A stretch of 17,874 bases of DNA from JAXDLW01 sp046262515 (GTDB taxonomy: Bacteria > Chloroflexota > Dormibacteria > DASZGP01): contig JBHEMP010000125.1 in NCBI GenBank assembly GCA_046262515.1, positions 1 to 17,874 of the forward strand, in the 5' to 3' direction. Positions 1 through 7,653 of the stretch are shown here, piece after piece; the first letter of the stretch is position 1, and each line of letters starts with the position of its first letter. Below the pieces are notes generated by a model that saw only the letters and a program-made list of their open reading frames with translations, did not search any database and was not told the origin of the DNA. Position numbers and translations under genes: made by a program.

Positions 1-966
1 TCACCTGGGCCCGTCGAGCCGGGCGACGCGATCGCGCAGGCCGAGACCATCGGCTACCCGATCATGGTCAAGGCGGCCCGCGGCGGAGGCGGCATCGGCA
101 TGACGGTGGTGCGCTCGCCCGCGGAGCTCGAGGGTGCTGTCTCGACCGCGACCGCCCGGGCCGGGGCCGCCTTCGGGGACGCCTCAGTGTTCCTGGAGCG
201 TTACGTGGAGGATCCCCGCCACGTCGAGGTGCAGGTCCTGGGGGAGGCGGACGGCCGCATCATCCACCTCTACGAGCGCGAGTGCTCCGTGCAGCGCCGC
301 CACCAGAAGGTGATCGAGGAGACGCCATCGATGGCCCTCGACGAGGCGACGCGCCTGAGCCTCTGCGAGGCCGGAGCACGGGCGGCGGCGGCGGTCGACT
401 ACCGCAGCGCCGGCACCGTCGAATTCATCTACGGTCGCAGTGGCGATGCGGATCCCGCCTTCTACTTCCTGGAGATGAACACCCGCCTCCAGGTCGAGCA
501 CCCCATCACCGAGGTCACGCTGGGCGTGGACCTGGCCCTGGCACAGCTCCGGATCGCCGCCGGCGAGGATTCCGGCATCCCCCTGCCGCTGACCCGCCGC
601 GGTCACGCCATCGAGTTTCGGATCTACGCGGAGGACCCGGTGCGCTTCTTTCCCTCTCCGGGCCTGGTGACCCGCTGGGAGCCGCCCACCGGTGAGGGCA
701 TCCGCGTCGACTCCGGGGTGGCCGCGGGTTACCGCGTCAGCCACTTCTACGACCCCCTGCTGGCAAAGCTCGTCGTCCACGCACCCGACCGGGCCGCGGC
801 CATCGAACGTTCGATCGGCGCCCTCGAGGCCTTCGGGGTTGAGGGGGTCAAGAACAACATCCCGACTCACCTCGAGGTTCTGCGCTCGGAGGAGTTCCGT
901 GCGGGTGCCTACGACACCGGCCTGCTGGAGATCCTGGGCCGTCGTCGCAAGGCCGCCGGCGCCTAG
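1..966 (+). CDS. Biotin carboxylase subunit of acyl-CoA carboxylase (5' truncated)
   Basis: ATP-dependent carboxylation of the biotin carried by the carrier protein, the first half-reaction of acetyl-/propionyl-type acyl-CoA carboxylases. The frame is open from base 1, so the N-terminal part (about 140-150 residues judging by a usual ~450) lies upstream of the window. Visible landmarks are the ATP-grasp glycine loop (KAARGGGGIGM), the substrate-binding stretch FLEMNTRLQVEHPITE and the C-terminal biotin carboxylase domain entry IEFRIYAEDP. The protein ends in a short basic tail with no biotinyl domain, so the carrier is separate; the candidate is the gene at 7376. The carboxyltransferase starts 10 bases after the stop. 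The loop has Ile where Lys or Arg is common (GGGGK/RGM). Family assignment is secure; the acyl substrate is not decided by this subunit. Confidence 0.95.
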   Translation, partial: SPGPVEPGDAIAQAETIGYPIMVKAARGGGGIGMTVVRSPAELEGAVSTATARAGAAFGDASVFLERYVEDPRHVEVQVLGEADGRIIHLYERECSVQRRHQKVIEETPSMALDEATRLSLCEAGARAAAAVDYRSAGTVEFIYGRSGDADPAFYFLEMNTRLQVEHPITEVTLGVDLALAQLRIAAGEDSGIPLPLTRRGHAIEFRIYAEDPVRFFPSPGLVTRWEPPTGEGIRVDSGVAAGYRVSHFYDPLLAKLVVHAPDRAAAIERSIGALEAFGVEGVKNNIPTHLEVLRSEEFRAGAYDTGLLEILGRRRKAAGA

Positions 967-975
967 CCTTCCGCG

Positions 976-2523
976 ATGCAGGAGCAGGTTGATGACCTAC
1001 GGCGGCGCCGCGAAAAGGCGCGCCAGATGGGCGGCCCGGAGAAGGTCCAGAAACAGCACGATCGCAACAAGCTGACCGCCCGGGAGCGCATCGACCTGCT
1101 CTTCGATGCGGGGACTTTCCAGGAATTCGGCCTGCTGGCCACCGGCCAGTCGATGAAGGCCGACGCCTATGACCCGGACAAGACCGCCGCCGACGGCGTG
1201 GTGACGGGCCATGGGAAGGTCGACGGTCGCGAGGTCTACGCCGCGGCGTACGACTTCACCGTCATGGCCGGGTCGATGGGGATGATCGGGGAGCAGAAGG
1301 TCGGGCGCATGCGCGACCTGGCGCTTCGCAACCGCTGCCCCATCGTCTGGCTGCTGGACTCGGCCGGGGCGCGCATCCAGGACGCCACGGGTTCGATGTT
1401 CGCCAACACCGGTTACCTGTTCTGGGACCAGGTCAACATGTCGGGCGTCATCCCCCAGGTCGCCGCCATGCTCGGGCCGTGCTCCGCGGGCACCGCGTAC
1501 ATCCCCGGCCTCGCGGACTTTGTCCCGATGGTCAAGGACACCGCGTCAATGTCCCTCGGCGGGGCGCGGCTGGTCAAGGCGGCCACCGGCGAGGATGTCA
1601 CCGACCACGAGATGGGCGGGTCGCAGGTCCACTGCTACGAGTCGGGGGTGGGCGACAACGAGGTAGAGGACGACCCCGCGTGCATCGCGGCGGTCAAGGA
1701 GTTTCTCAGCTTCCTGCCATCCAACAATCGCGAGCAGGCCCCGGTGGTGGCCACCGACGATCCTTCCGACAGGCTCGTCGAAGGGCTGGAGAAGATCGTC
1801 CCCGCCAACCCCCGCCAGGCCTACGACATGCGCAAGGTGATCAAGAAACTGGCCGACGACGCCCACGTTTTCGAGATCAAGCCGACCTGGGCCAAGAACC
1901 TGGTCACCGCCTTCATCCGCATGGGCGGTCAGTCGGTGGGGGTGGTGGCCAACCAGCCGATGTTCAAGGCGGGCGCGCTGGACAACGATTCCGCCGACAA
2001 GGCGGCCCGCTTCATCCGCATGTGCGACGGCTTCAACATCCCGCTCCTGTTCCTCCAGGACGTGCCGGGGTTCATCGTCGGCAAGGAGGTTGAGAAGCAG
2101 GGCATCATCCGCCACGGCGCCAAGATGCTCTACGCGGTCTCCGAGGCCACGGTGCCGAAGATCACGGTGATCATGCGCAAGGCCTACGGCGCCGGCTATT
2201 TCGTGATGTGCGGCCGCGGCTACTACCCCGACCTGATCGTGGCCTGGCCGACGGCGGAGATATCGGTCATGGGTCCCGAGGGCGCGGTCAACATCATCTT
2301 CAACAAGCAGGTGGAGGCGGCCGATGACCCGGAGGCGGCGCGACAGGGTTTCGTGGACATGATCCGCAGCCAGATCAACCCCTACATCGCCGCCAACTGG
2401 GCGATGGTCGACGACGTGATCGAGCCCGCCGAGACGCGGCGGGTGGTCATCCAGGGCCTCGAAGTCGCCCGGCGCAAGCAGGTCGACCGGCCCTGGCGCA
2501 AGCACGGCAACATCCCCGTCTGA
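976..2523 (+). CDS. Acyl-CoA carboxylase carboxyltransferase (beta) subunit, PccB-like
   Basis: Transfers the carboxyl group from carboxybiotin to an acyl-CoA in the cytoplasm. The 515-residue length matches the PccB/AccD fused-type carboxyltransferase, with two crotonase-fold halves. Landmarks are the N-terminal RERIDLLFDAGTF, DSAGARIQD in the first half, and DVPGFIVG, GIIRHGAKMLYA and AYGAGYFVMCGRG in the second half, followed by WPTAEISVMGPEGAVNI. The ATG start lies 10 bases after the biotin carboxylase stop; no clear ribosome binding site is seen, so coupling to the upstream gene is likely. The last base of its TGA is the first base of the next gene's ATG (TGATG). Substrate could be propionyl-CoA, acetyl-CoA or another acyl-CoA; residues alone do not settle this. 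The adjoining biotin carboxylase argues against a sodium-pump decarboxylase role. Confidence 0.95.
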   Translation: MQEQVDDLRRRREKARQMGGPEKVQKQHDRNKLTARERIDLLFDAGTFQEFGLLATGQSMKADAYDPDKTAADGVVTGHGKVDGREVYAAAYDFTVMAGSMGMIGEQKVGRMRDLALRNRCPIVWLLDSAGARIQDATGSMFANTGYLFWDQVNMSGVIPQVAAMLGPCSAGTAYIPGLADFVPMVKDTASMSLGGARLVKAATGEDVTDHEMGGSQVHCYESGVGDNEVEDDPACIAAVKEFLSFLPSNNREQAPVVATDDPSDRLVEGLEKIVPANPRQAYDMRKVIKKLADDAHVFEIKPTWAKNLVTAFIRMGGQSVGVVANQPMFKAGALDNDSADKAARFIRMCDGFNIPLLFLQDVPGFIVGKEVEKQGIIRHGAKMLYAVSEATVPKITVIMRKAYGAGYFVMCGRGYYPDLIVAWPTAEISVMGPEGAVNIIFNKQVEAADDPEAARQGFVDMIRSQINPYIAANWAMVDDVIEPAETRRVVIQGLEVARRKQVDRPWRKHGNIPV

Positions 2524-5288
2524 TGCCGCCTGCCCGTTCGCTCCCCAGCGGGCGGCTCACCTTCGTTTTCACCGACATCGAGGGCTCGACCCGCCTCTTC
2601 CGCCAGGTTGGGGATGAATTCTCGACGCTGCTGGCGACCCATTTCGAGGTCCTCCGCGCCAGCTTCCAAGGGCACGGCGGCATCGAGGTCAGGACCATCG
2701 GGGATGCGCTGTTCGCGGTCTTCACCGACGCGGCCGACGCGCTATGGGCCTGCGTCGAAGCGCAGTCGGCGCTGGCGGCCGAGCCCTCACTTCGCGCCGG
2801 CAAGCTGCGGGTACGCATGGGGGTCCACGGCGGTGACGCGGAGCCGCGTGGCGACGATTACGTCTCGCTGGCGGTTCACCAGGCGGCGCGCGTGGTGGCG
2901 GCTGCGCACGGCGGCCAGGTCCTGGCATCGGCGGAATCCGTCGCCCAGGCCGAGGCTACCGGCGGCCCCCCCGCGATGGTCGCACTGGGCGATTTCTGGC
3001 TCAAGGATTTTGATCAGCCGGTCGGGCTTTTCCAGGTCGATGCGCTTGGGACCGCTCCCGAGTTGCGCGCCCCGCGCGCCCCCTCCGCCACCGCGTCCAA
3101 CCTTCCGCGTCCCCGCACCTCCTTCGTCGGCCGCCGGGAGGTGCTTGGCCGGCTGGCCGGCCTGGTGAGTGGCTCGCGGCTGGTGACGATCGTCGGTCCC
3201 GGGGGCGTTGGCAAGACGCGCGTGGCGGTTGAACTGGCCGGTAACCTGGCGGCCAGGTTCCACCAGGGGGTCTGGTTCGCGGACCTTTCGGGGGTGACCG
3301 ACGCGCAGGCGTTGGTGGTCAGCGTGGCCACGCAGCTGGGTGCGATCAAGCCCGGTTCACCCGCGCTCGACGGGATTGCCGAATTGGTATCGGGCGACGC
3401 CCTGTTGGTGGTCGACAACTGTGAGCACCTTGTCGACTCAGCAGCACGCCTGGTTGACCAACTACTCTCCGCCTGCCCCGGCCTGCACATCCTCGCCACC
3501 AGTCGGGAATTGCTGCGGGTCGAAGACGAGCAGGGCTTTCAGCTGGATCCGCTGCCACTACCTGGACCGCAGGCGACGCCCGAGGAACTTGAAGGGGTTG
3601 ATTCGTGGCAGTTGTTTTACCGACGGGCGCTGCGCGTGAAGGACGACCTGCTCCTGGACGCTGATGCCGCGGCCCTTGTCGGGTCCATCTGCCGGCGCCT
3701 CGACGGCATCCCCCTGGCGCTGGAGCTGGCGGCTGCCAGGCTGTCAGTGGTGACCCTGGAACAGCTGCATGCAGCCGTGGAGCGGCGCTTCGAGGCGCTC
3801 ACCGATGGGCTTCGAACCGCGCCGGCACGCCAGCGAACCCTGCACGGGATGATCGAGTGGAGTTGGTCGCTGCTGTCACCTGCTGAGCAGCGGCTGGCAG
3901 CCCGATCATCGATCTTCCGCGGTGGCTTCACCTCGGACGCGGCGGCGGCGGTGACTGCCGACCCGGGGGAACTCGCCGAGACCCTCGACGCCCTGTGCGC
4001 CCGCTCCCTGCTGTCCTTGGAGGAGGGGCCCCACCCGCGGTACCGGATGCTCGAAACCATCCGCGAGTTCTGTGAGCTCCGGCTGCGGGATTCCGGCGAG
4101 TTCCCACTGGCGCTCTCGTCGATGCTCGACTGGTCCATGGACTTCGCCGGACGCGCCCACCGGGGCACCCTGGGTCCGGGCTGGCTCCGCGCGATCGAGG
4201 ACCTGGACGACGAGATTGCCAACCTCCGCCACGCCATGGCCCTGGGACTTGAGGCCGGCGACCGCAGGGCTGCGATCCTGGGGTACACGATAACCAACTA
4301 CTGGGGGCCGCGCGCCGCGGTCACGGAAGGTATCGATTGGTGCGTGCGCCTGGAGCCGCTGCTTAAAGACGATGAGATGGCAACCGCCAGGATTCGCTCG
4401 CGGCAGGGCGCCCTCCTTCTGGACCGGGGCGATGTTGCTGCGGCCATCCCGCTGATAGAAGGCGCGGCGCCCCTCCTGCTGCAGTCCGACCGGCACGGTG
4501 ATCCCAGCGACGTCCGCGCCTATCTGGGCACCGTCCGGCTGCGGCAGGGTCGCATGCAGGAGGCCATAGCGATCGCCGACGAGCTGATCGCGAGCATCGA
4601 TGAGGACGAGCTACCCACCCACGCGTCCCAGGGTTACCTCCAGCGCGGGTTGGCGCGCTTCCATCTTGGTGAGCTGGAAGGGGCGGCGGATTCGATGGAG
4701 CACGCGCTTGACATCGCACGTCGCCACCAGCTGACCCGGGTGACGACCGTGACCGTCAACAACCTCGGGATCGTATATACGGGGCTGGGTCGTCACCGTG
4801 AGGCCGCAGAGCTCCTGGATGAGAGCGTGGCGGTCCGCCGACTGTCCAACGACATGCGTGGGCTGGCGGCGGTGCTGGTCAACCTCGGCAACCTGAAGGG
4901 CCTGCTGGGGGACCTGCCCGGCGCGGCTGCCGCATACCTTGAGGCATTCGAATGGGCTGTTCACGCCGACGTGCCGATCGCCGCGGTAGCCGTTCAGGGC
5001 CTTGCCGAGACCGCCGTCTCGGTGGACCGCCCCTCCGACGCCGCGCTGCTCTACGGGGCGGTCGAGCGCCTCCTGGGCGGGTCAGAGCGGGCCTTCGACC
5101 CCGGCCGGCAGGAGGAGCTGGAAGCTCTCAAGATGAGCATCGAAGCGCACCTCGATGCCGGGGAGTTCGCCCACCAACGCGAGGCCGGTGCGCAGATGGA
5201 CGACGACCGGGTGGTGGTCGCCGCTCGCGAAATCGCCCGGGCCGCCGGGGCGGAGACCCTGCCGCCAACCGACCCGGCCTATCGCTAG
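2523..5288 (+). CDS. Class III cyclase / NB-ARC ATPase / TPR signalling protein
   Basis: A 921-residue multidomain regulator. Residues about 10-175 form a class III nucleotide cyclase domain: FTDIEGST with metal ligand D18, TIGDALFAVF with second metal ligand D61, and a DYVSLAVHQAARV motif. About residues 193-450 form an NB-ARC/STAND ATPase with Walker A GPGGVGKT at 225-232, a Walker B-like LLVVDNCEHLVD near 295, and ATSRELL near 323. From about 540 onward the protein is alpha-helical with TPR-like repeats. No C-terminal LuxR or other DNA-binding domain is visible. The usual transition-state Asn is His (H119) and the usual substrate Lys is Arg (R57), so activity or product is uncertain. The ATG overlaps the carboxyltransferase stop by one base, so it is probably translated by coupling. 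A plausible role is ligand sensing through TPR and NB-ARC controlling cyclase output; this is inference. Confidence 0.9.
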   Translation: MPPARSLPSGRLTFVFTDIEGSTRLFRQVGDEFSTLLATHFEVLRASFQGHGGIEVRTIGDALFAVFTDAADALWACVEAQSALAAEPSLRAGKLRVRMGVHGGDAEPRGDDYVSLAVHQAARVVAAAHGGQVLASAESVAQAEATGGPPAMVALGDFWLKDFDQPVGLFQVDALGTAPELRAPRAPSATASNLPRPRTSFVGRREVLGRLAGLVSGSRLVTIVGPGGVGKTRVAVELAGNLAARFHQGVWFADLSGVTDAQALVVSVATQLGAIKPGSPALDGIAELVSGDALLVVDNCEHLVDSAARLVDQLLSACPGLHILATSRELLRVEDEQGFQLDPLPLPGPQATPEELEGVDSWQLFYRRALRVKDDLLLDADAAALVGSICRRLDGIPLALELAAARLSVVTLEQLHAAVERRFEALTDGLRTAPARQRTLHGMIEWSWSLLSPAEQRLAARSSIFRGGFTSDAAAAVTADPGELAETLDALCARSLLSLEEGPHPRYRMLETIREFCELRLRDSGEFPLALSSMLDWSMDFAGRAHRGTLGPGWLRAIEDLDDEIANLRHAMALGLEAGDRRAAILGYTITNYWGPRAAVTEGIDWCVRLEPLLKDDEMATARIRSRQGALLLDRGDVAAAIPLIEGAAPLLLQSDRHGDPSDVRAYLGTVRLRQGRMQEAIAIADELIASIDEDELPTHASQGYLQRGLARFHLGELEGAADSMEHALDIARRHQLTRVTTVTVNNLGIVYTGLGRHREAAELLDESVAVRRLSNDMRGLAAVLVNLGNLKGLLGDLPGAAAAYLEAFEWAVHADVPIAAVAVQGLAETAVSVDRPSDAALLYGAVERLLGGSERAFDPGRQEELEALKMSIEAHLDAGEFAHQREAGAQMDDDRVVVAAREIARAAGAETLPPTDPAYR

Positions 5289-5298
5289 CCGCGGCCGC

Positions 5299-5304
5299 TA
5301 GGCT
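5299..5304 (+). promoter_or_regulatory. Possible -10 element for a leaderless hydrolase transcript
   Basis: TAGGCT sits 7 bases before the ATG at 5312 and fits the TANNNT -10 pattern of high-GC bacteria. No convincing -35 is seen. If used, transcription would begin at or next to the start codon. The gene also lies 23 bases after the upstream stop, so read-through is equally possible. Confidence 0.35.
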
Positions 5305-5311
5305 CACTCTG

Positions 5312-6355
5312 ATGGCGAGGGAGCCCCGTCCTGACCTAGACGACCTGCTGGAACGCTTTGAGCGGGTGGCTGAGGCTCGGGCAGTCACCGGCAAGCTCGA
5401 TGCGCCCGCCGAAGATATCCTGGCCGAGGTCGACGCAATGGCCACCTCGACTTCTGTCGAGAGGGGGGTGCCGCCGGGTCCGGCCGAGGACCTGGCCGCC
5501 TGGTGGGCCGGGGGCGAGCGCATCGCAGTGGAGTTGCCGGGGGGGATCTCCCGGCACATATTCGTCCGCGTTATGGGGTCGGGGCCGTGGCTTACCTGCC
5601 TTCACGGCTTTCCAACCTCCTCATGGGACTGGGCCCGGGTGGCGCCCGCCCTGGCTCTGGAGCGCCGCCTGCTGGTCTTCGATCTACTGGGATTTGGTGA
5701 ATCGGACAAGCCGGCGGGACACGACTGGAGCGCATTCGAGCAGGCGGACATCGTCGAGGCGTTATGGCGCCGGCTGGGAGTGGAGCAGACTGACTTGCTG
5801 GCGCACGACGTTGGCCTCACGGTCGGCCTCGAGCTGCTGGCTCGCCGGCAGGAGGGTGCGCTCAGCGCCGCCGTCAACCGCGCGGTTTTCCTCAACGGCG
5901 GGGTTTACGCGGGCTACCACCGGCCGCGGCCCATCCAGGTCGCGCTGCAACGCCCGCTGATCGGCGCGCTTATCGCGCGCCTCCTGTCGGAGCGGCGGTT
6001 CGGCCCCGCGCTCGCCGAGGTCTTCGGTCCCACGCAGCAGCCGTCGGCATCCGACCTTCACCAGCACTGGCTGTCCGTCGCCCGCCGCGACGGCAACAGG
6101 AATTACCACCGTCTGATCAGGTACATCCCCGAGCGGCGCTTACTGGCAGCCCGCTGGGAGGGGGCGCTCGAGCAAACAACGATTCCCCTGCGCTTCGTAT
6201 GGGGCATGGCGGACCCTGTGTCTGGTGCGCACATGGCCGAGGTCATCCGCGAGCGGCTTCCCGGAGCGGAGATCATCGCGCTGGAGGGTGTCGGGCACTA
6301 TCCGCACCTGGAGGCGCCGGCGGAGGTTGTCGAGGCCGTCCGACTTTGCACATGA
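5312..6355 (+). CDS. Alpha/beta hydrolase with MEST/PEG1-like sequence (Asp-nucleophile type)
   Basis: A 347-residue alpha/beta-hydrolase fold protein. The oxyanion motif HGFPTSSWDW begins at H98; the nucleophile elbow LLAHDVG carries Asp (D166), as in epoxide hydrolases and haloalkane dehalogenases. The acid is probably D301 (WGMADPV) and the base H329 (GVGHYPHLEAP). Stretches such as LGFGESDKP, FEQADIVEAL, LNGG followed by HRP, FGP followed by PSASDL, and ARWEGAL recall the animal MEST/PEG1 family as I remember it. The frame is open from 4952, but everything before 5312 lies inside the preceding gene and reads as low-complexity Arg/Gly/Pro, so the ATG at 5312 was chosen. The N-terminal ~70 residues have no clear match. 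The gene sits in the carboxylase cluster; substrate is unknown. Confidence 0.85.
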   Translation: MAREPRPDLDDLLERFERVAEARAVTGKLDAPAEDILAEVDAMATSTSVERGVPPGPAEDLAAWWAGGERIAVELPGGISRHIFVRVMGSGPWLTCLHGFPTSSWDWARVAPALALERRLLVFDLLGFGESDKPAGHDWSAFEQADIVEALWRRLGVEQTDLLAHDVGLTVGLELLARRQEGALSAAVNRAVFLNGGVYAGYHRPRPIQVALQRPLIGALIARLLSERRFGPALAEVFGPTQQPSASDLHQHWLSVARRDGNRNYHRLIRYIPERRLLAARWEGALEQTTIPLRFVWGMADPVSGAHMAEVIRERLPGAEIIALEGVGHYPHLEAPAEVVEAVRLCT

Positions 6356-6358
6356 GGG
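6354..6358 (+). promoter_or_regulatory. Ribosome binding site deciding the TTG start of the BKACE gene
   Basis: GAGGG overlaps the hydrolase stop codon and lies 6 bases before the TTG at 6365. The nearby ATG at 6352 is in another frame and stops after eight codons. This supports TTG initiation and translational coupling. Confidence 0.6.
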
Positions 6359-6364
6359 ATTTCA

Positions 6365-7309
6365 TTGCAATCAATTGAGCGAAACAGGGTGATCGTGACC
6401 GCGGCCCTCACCGGGGCCCTCACCACGCGCCGCCAGTGCGAGTACATCCCGTACACCCCGGTGGAGATCGCGGAGGAGGCGAGGCGCTGTGCTGATGCCG
6501 GGTGCGCCGTGGTCCACATCCACGCCCGGGAGGACGACGGCCTGCCCAGCTTCAAGGTCTCGAAATACGCCGAGATCATGGCCGAGATCCGCAAGCGGAC
6601 TGACATCATCATCAATTTTTCGACCGGCGCCGTGGGTATCCCCATAGAGCAGCGCGTGGGACACATCCATCGCCTCAAGCCCGAGATCGGCGCCCTGAAC
6701 ATGGGGTCGATGAACTACGCCATCTACTCGCGCTCGCAGAAGAAGTTCCACTTTGATTTCGTCTTCGCCAACCCCTTCAAGGACATCGCCCACCTGTTGG
6801 AGAAGATGAACGAGGGCGGCGTCAAGCCGGAGCTCGAGGTCTTCGACAATGGGCACATCGGCAACACGCGACCGTTGCTGGACATGGGCCTGCTCAGCGG
6901 GTCGCTGGACTTCTCGCTGGTGATGGGAGTCCTGGGGGGGATTCCTTCCACGACCCGTGCCCTGCAGTTCCAGGCGGAATCCCTGCCCCCCGGCTCGACC
7001 TGGAAGCTTGTGGGCATCAGCCAGGACCAGTGGCCCCTGCTCTCCGCGACGCTGGCGATGGGCGGCAATGTCCGCGTCGGCCTGGAGGACAACTTCTACC
7101 TCCCGTCCGGTGAGATGGCGCGAGGTTCGTCCTACCTGGTCGATAAGGCCGTCCAGATGTGCGGCGACGCGGGACGCCCTGTCGCCTCCATCACCGAGGC
7201 CCGGGAGATGCTGGGCCTCAACTTCATTCCGTCCCAGGTGCCCGCGGATTTCGTGCCCGATCCCAACGAGACCGCGCCGCTGCCATCACTGGACTCGCTC
7301 AGCGGCTGA
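6365..7309 (+). CDS. Beta-keto acid cleavage enzyme (BKACE, DUF849; Kce-like)
   Basis: This family condenses a beta-keto acid with acetyl-CoA to give acetoacetate and a new acyl-CoA; the founding member cleaves 3-keto-5-aminohexanoate in lysine fermentation. The 314-residue protein has the typical N-terminus VIVTAALTGA, the zinc-binding HxH at H51 and H53 (VVHIHARE), the central NMGSMNY and FDNGHIGN stretches, and VGLEDN with E241, a residue known to complete the metal site in the family. TTG is the start, supported by GAGGG just upstream. It follows the hydrolase by 9 bases and precedes the biotin carrier gene. The product acyl-CoA could feed the carboxylase or its reverse pathway, but the substrate cannot be read from sequence. 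The family call is firm and the specific reaction open. Confidence 0.92.
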   Translation: MQSIERNRVIVTAALTGALTTRRQCEYIPYTPVEIAEEARRCADAGCAVVHIHAREDDGLPSFKVSKYAEIMAEIRKRTDIIINFSTGAVGIPIEQRVGHIHRLKPEIGALNMGSMNYAIYSRSQKKFHFDFVFANPFKDIAHLLEKMNEGGVKPELEVFDNGHIGNTRPLLDMGLLSGSLDFSLVMGVLGGIPSTTRALQFQAESLPPGSTWKLVGISQDQWPLLSATLAMGGNVRVGLEDNFYLPSGEMARGSSYLVDKAVQMCGDAGRPVASITEAREMLGLNFIPSQVPADFVPDPNETAPLPSLDSLSG

Positions 7310-7327
7310 CCCCCACGCCGTAAAGTA

Positions 7328-7341
7328 GGGGGCCGGCCCCC
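7328..7341. other. Perfect GC palindrome in the biotin carrier leader
   Basis: GGGGGCCGGCCCCC is self-complementary and can fold as a 5-bp stem with a CCGG loop. It lies between the BKACE stop and the ribosome binding site of the carrier gene. It might be a weak terminator, an attenuating hairpin or chance in GC-rich DNA. No T-run follows. Confidence 0.4.
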
Positions 7342-7363
7342 GCAAGCCGTCCCCCCACCACAC

Positions 7364-7369
7364 AAGGAG
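7364..7369 (+). promoter_or_regulatory. Strong ribosome binding site for the biotin carrier gene
   Basis: AAGGAG lies 6 bases before the GTG at 7376 and fixes that start. It is one of the best Shine-Dalgarno matches in the window, which suits a small subunit needed in quantity. Confidence 0.75.
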
Positions 7370-7375
7370 CACGAA

Positions 7376-7588
7376 GTGGCTGAAGTCAAGGCAGAGCTCG
7401 TAGGCAACCTCTGGAAGATCACCGCCGAGGTGGGCCAGCAGGTTGAGGAGGACGACACGATCATGATCCTGGAGTCGATGAAGATGGAGATCCCGATCGT
7501 CGCGCCCCAGGCCGGCACCATCAAGGAATTCCTGGTCAAGGAGGGTGAGGTGGTCCAGGAAGGCCAGACGGTGGCGATCATCGAGTGA
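7376..7588 (+). CDS. Biotin carboxyl carrier protein (minimal biotinyl domain)
   Basis: A 70-residue protein that is only a biotin/lipoyl attachment domain. The biotinylation motif ESMKMEIP puts the biotin on K36, about 35 residues from the C-terminus as usual. The thumb loop found in E. coli AccB is absent, and a long Pro/Ala-rich N-terminal linker is missing too. It would carry the carboxyl group between the biotin carboxylase (1-966) and the carboxyltransferase (976-2523). The GTG start is supported by AAGGAG 6 bases upstream. Its position after the regulator, hydrolase and BKACE genes, not beside its partner subunits, is unusual. Small size and an isolated domain match stand-alone carriers of acyl-CoA carboxylases. 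Confidence 0.93.
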   Translation: MAEVKAELVGNLWKITAEVGQQVEEDDTIMILESMKMEIPIVAPQAGTIKEFLVKEGEVVQEGQTVAIIE

Positions 7589-7623
7589 CCGGCCGGCCGG
7601 CGAACCGCGCTTCACCGAGCTAG

Positions 7624-7653
7624 CCATACACCAAAGGGTGTATGGTGGTGTAT
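7624..7653. promoter_or_regulatory. Operator of the vapBC-type operon
   Basis: CCATACACC (7624-7632) and GGTGTATGG (7637-7645) form a perfect 9-bp inverted repeat with a 4-base AAAG spacer. A third half-site, GGTGTAT, recurs at 7647-7653, exactly 10 bases after the first GGTGTAT at 7637-7643. TATGGT at 7641-7646 inside the repeat is a -10 candidate 7 bases before the ATG at 7654. Antitoxins of this type normally bind such repeats to repress their own operon, so autoregulation is likely. Confidence 0.75.

Noticed and set aside
1546..2505. Long open frame on the minus strand opposite the carboxyltransferase
   Set aside because: His/Asp/Val/Gly-rich composition with no domain; a codon-bias shadow of the strongly supported plus-strand gene.
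4952..5311. Longer N-terminus for the MEST-like hydrolase (ATG at 4952)
   Set aside because: This stretch lies inside the cyclase-NB-ARC gene in another frame and translates to Arg/Gly/Pro-rich low-complexity sequence; similarity to hydrolases appears only after 5312.
7589..7600. CCGGCCGGCCGG after the biotin carrier as a terminator
   Set aside because: Self-complementary but with no loop or T-run; not distinguishable from GC-rich background.
7642..7653. ATG at 7642 as vapB start
   Set aside because: It lies inside the operator palindrome and the proposed -10, and the added MVVY does not belong to the ribbon-helix-helix start.
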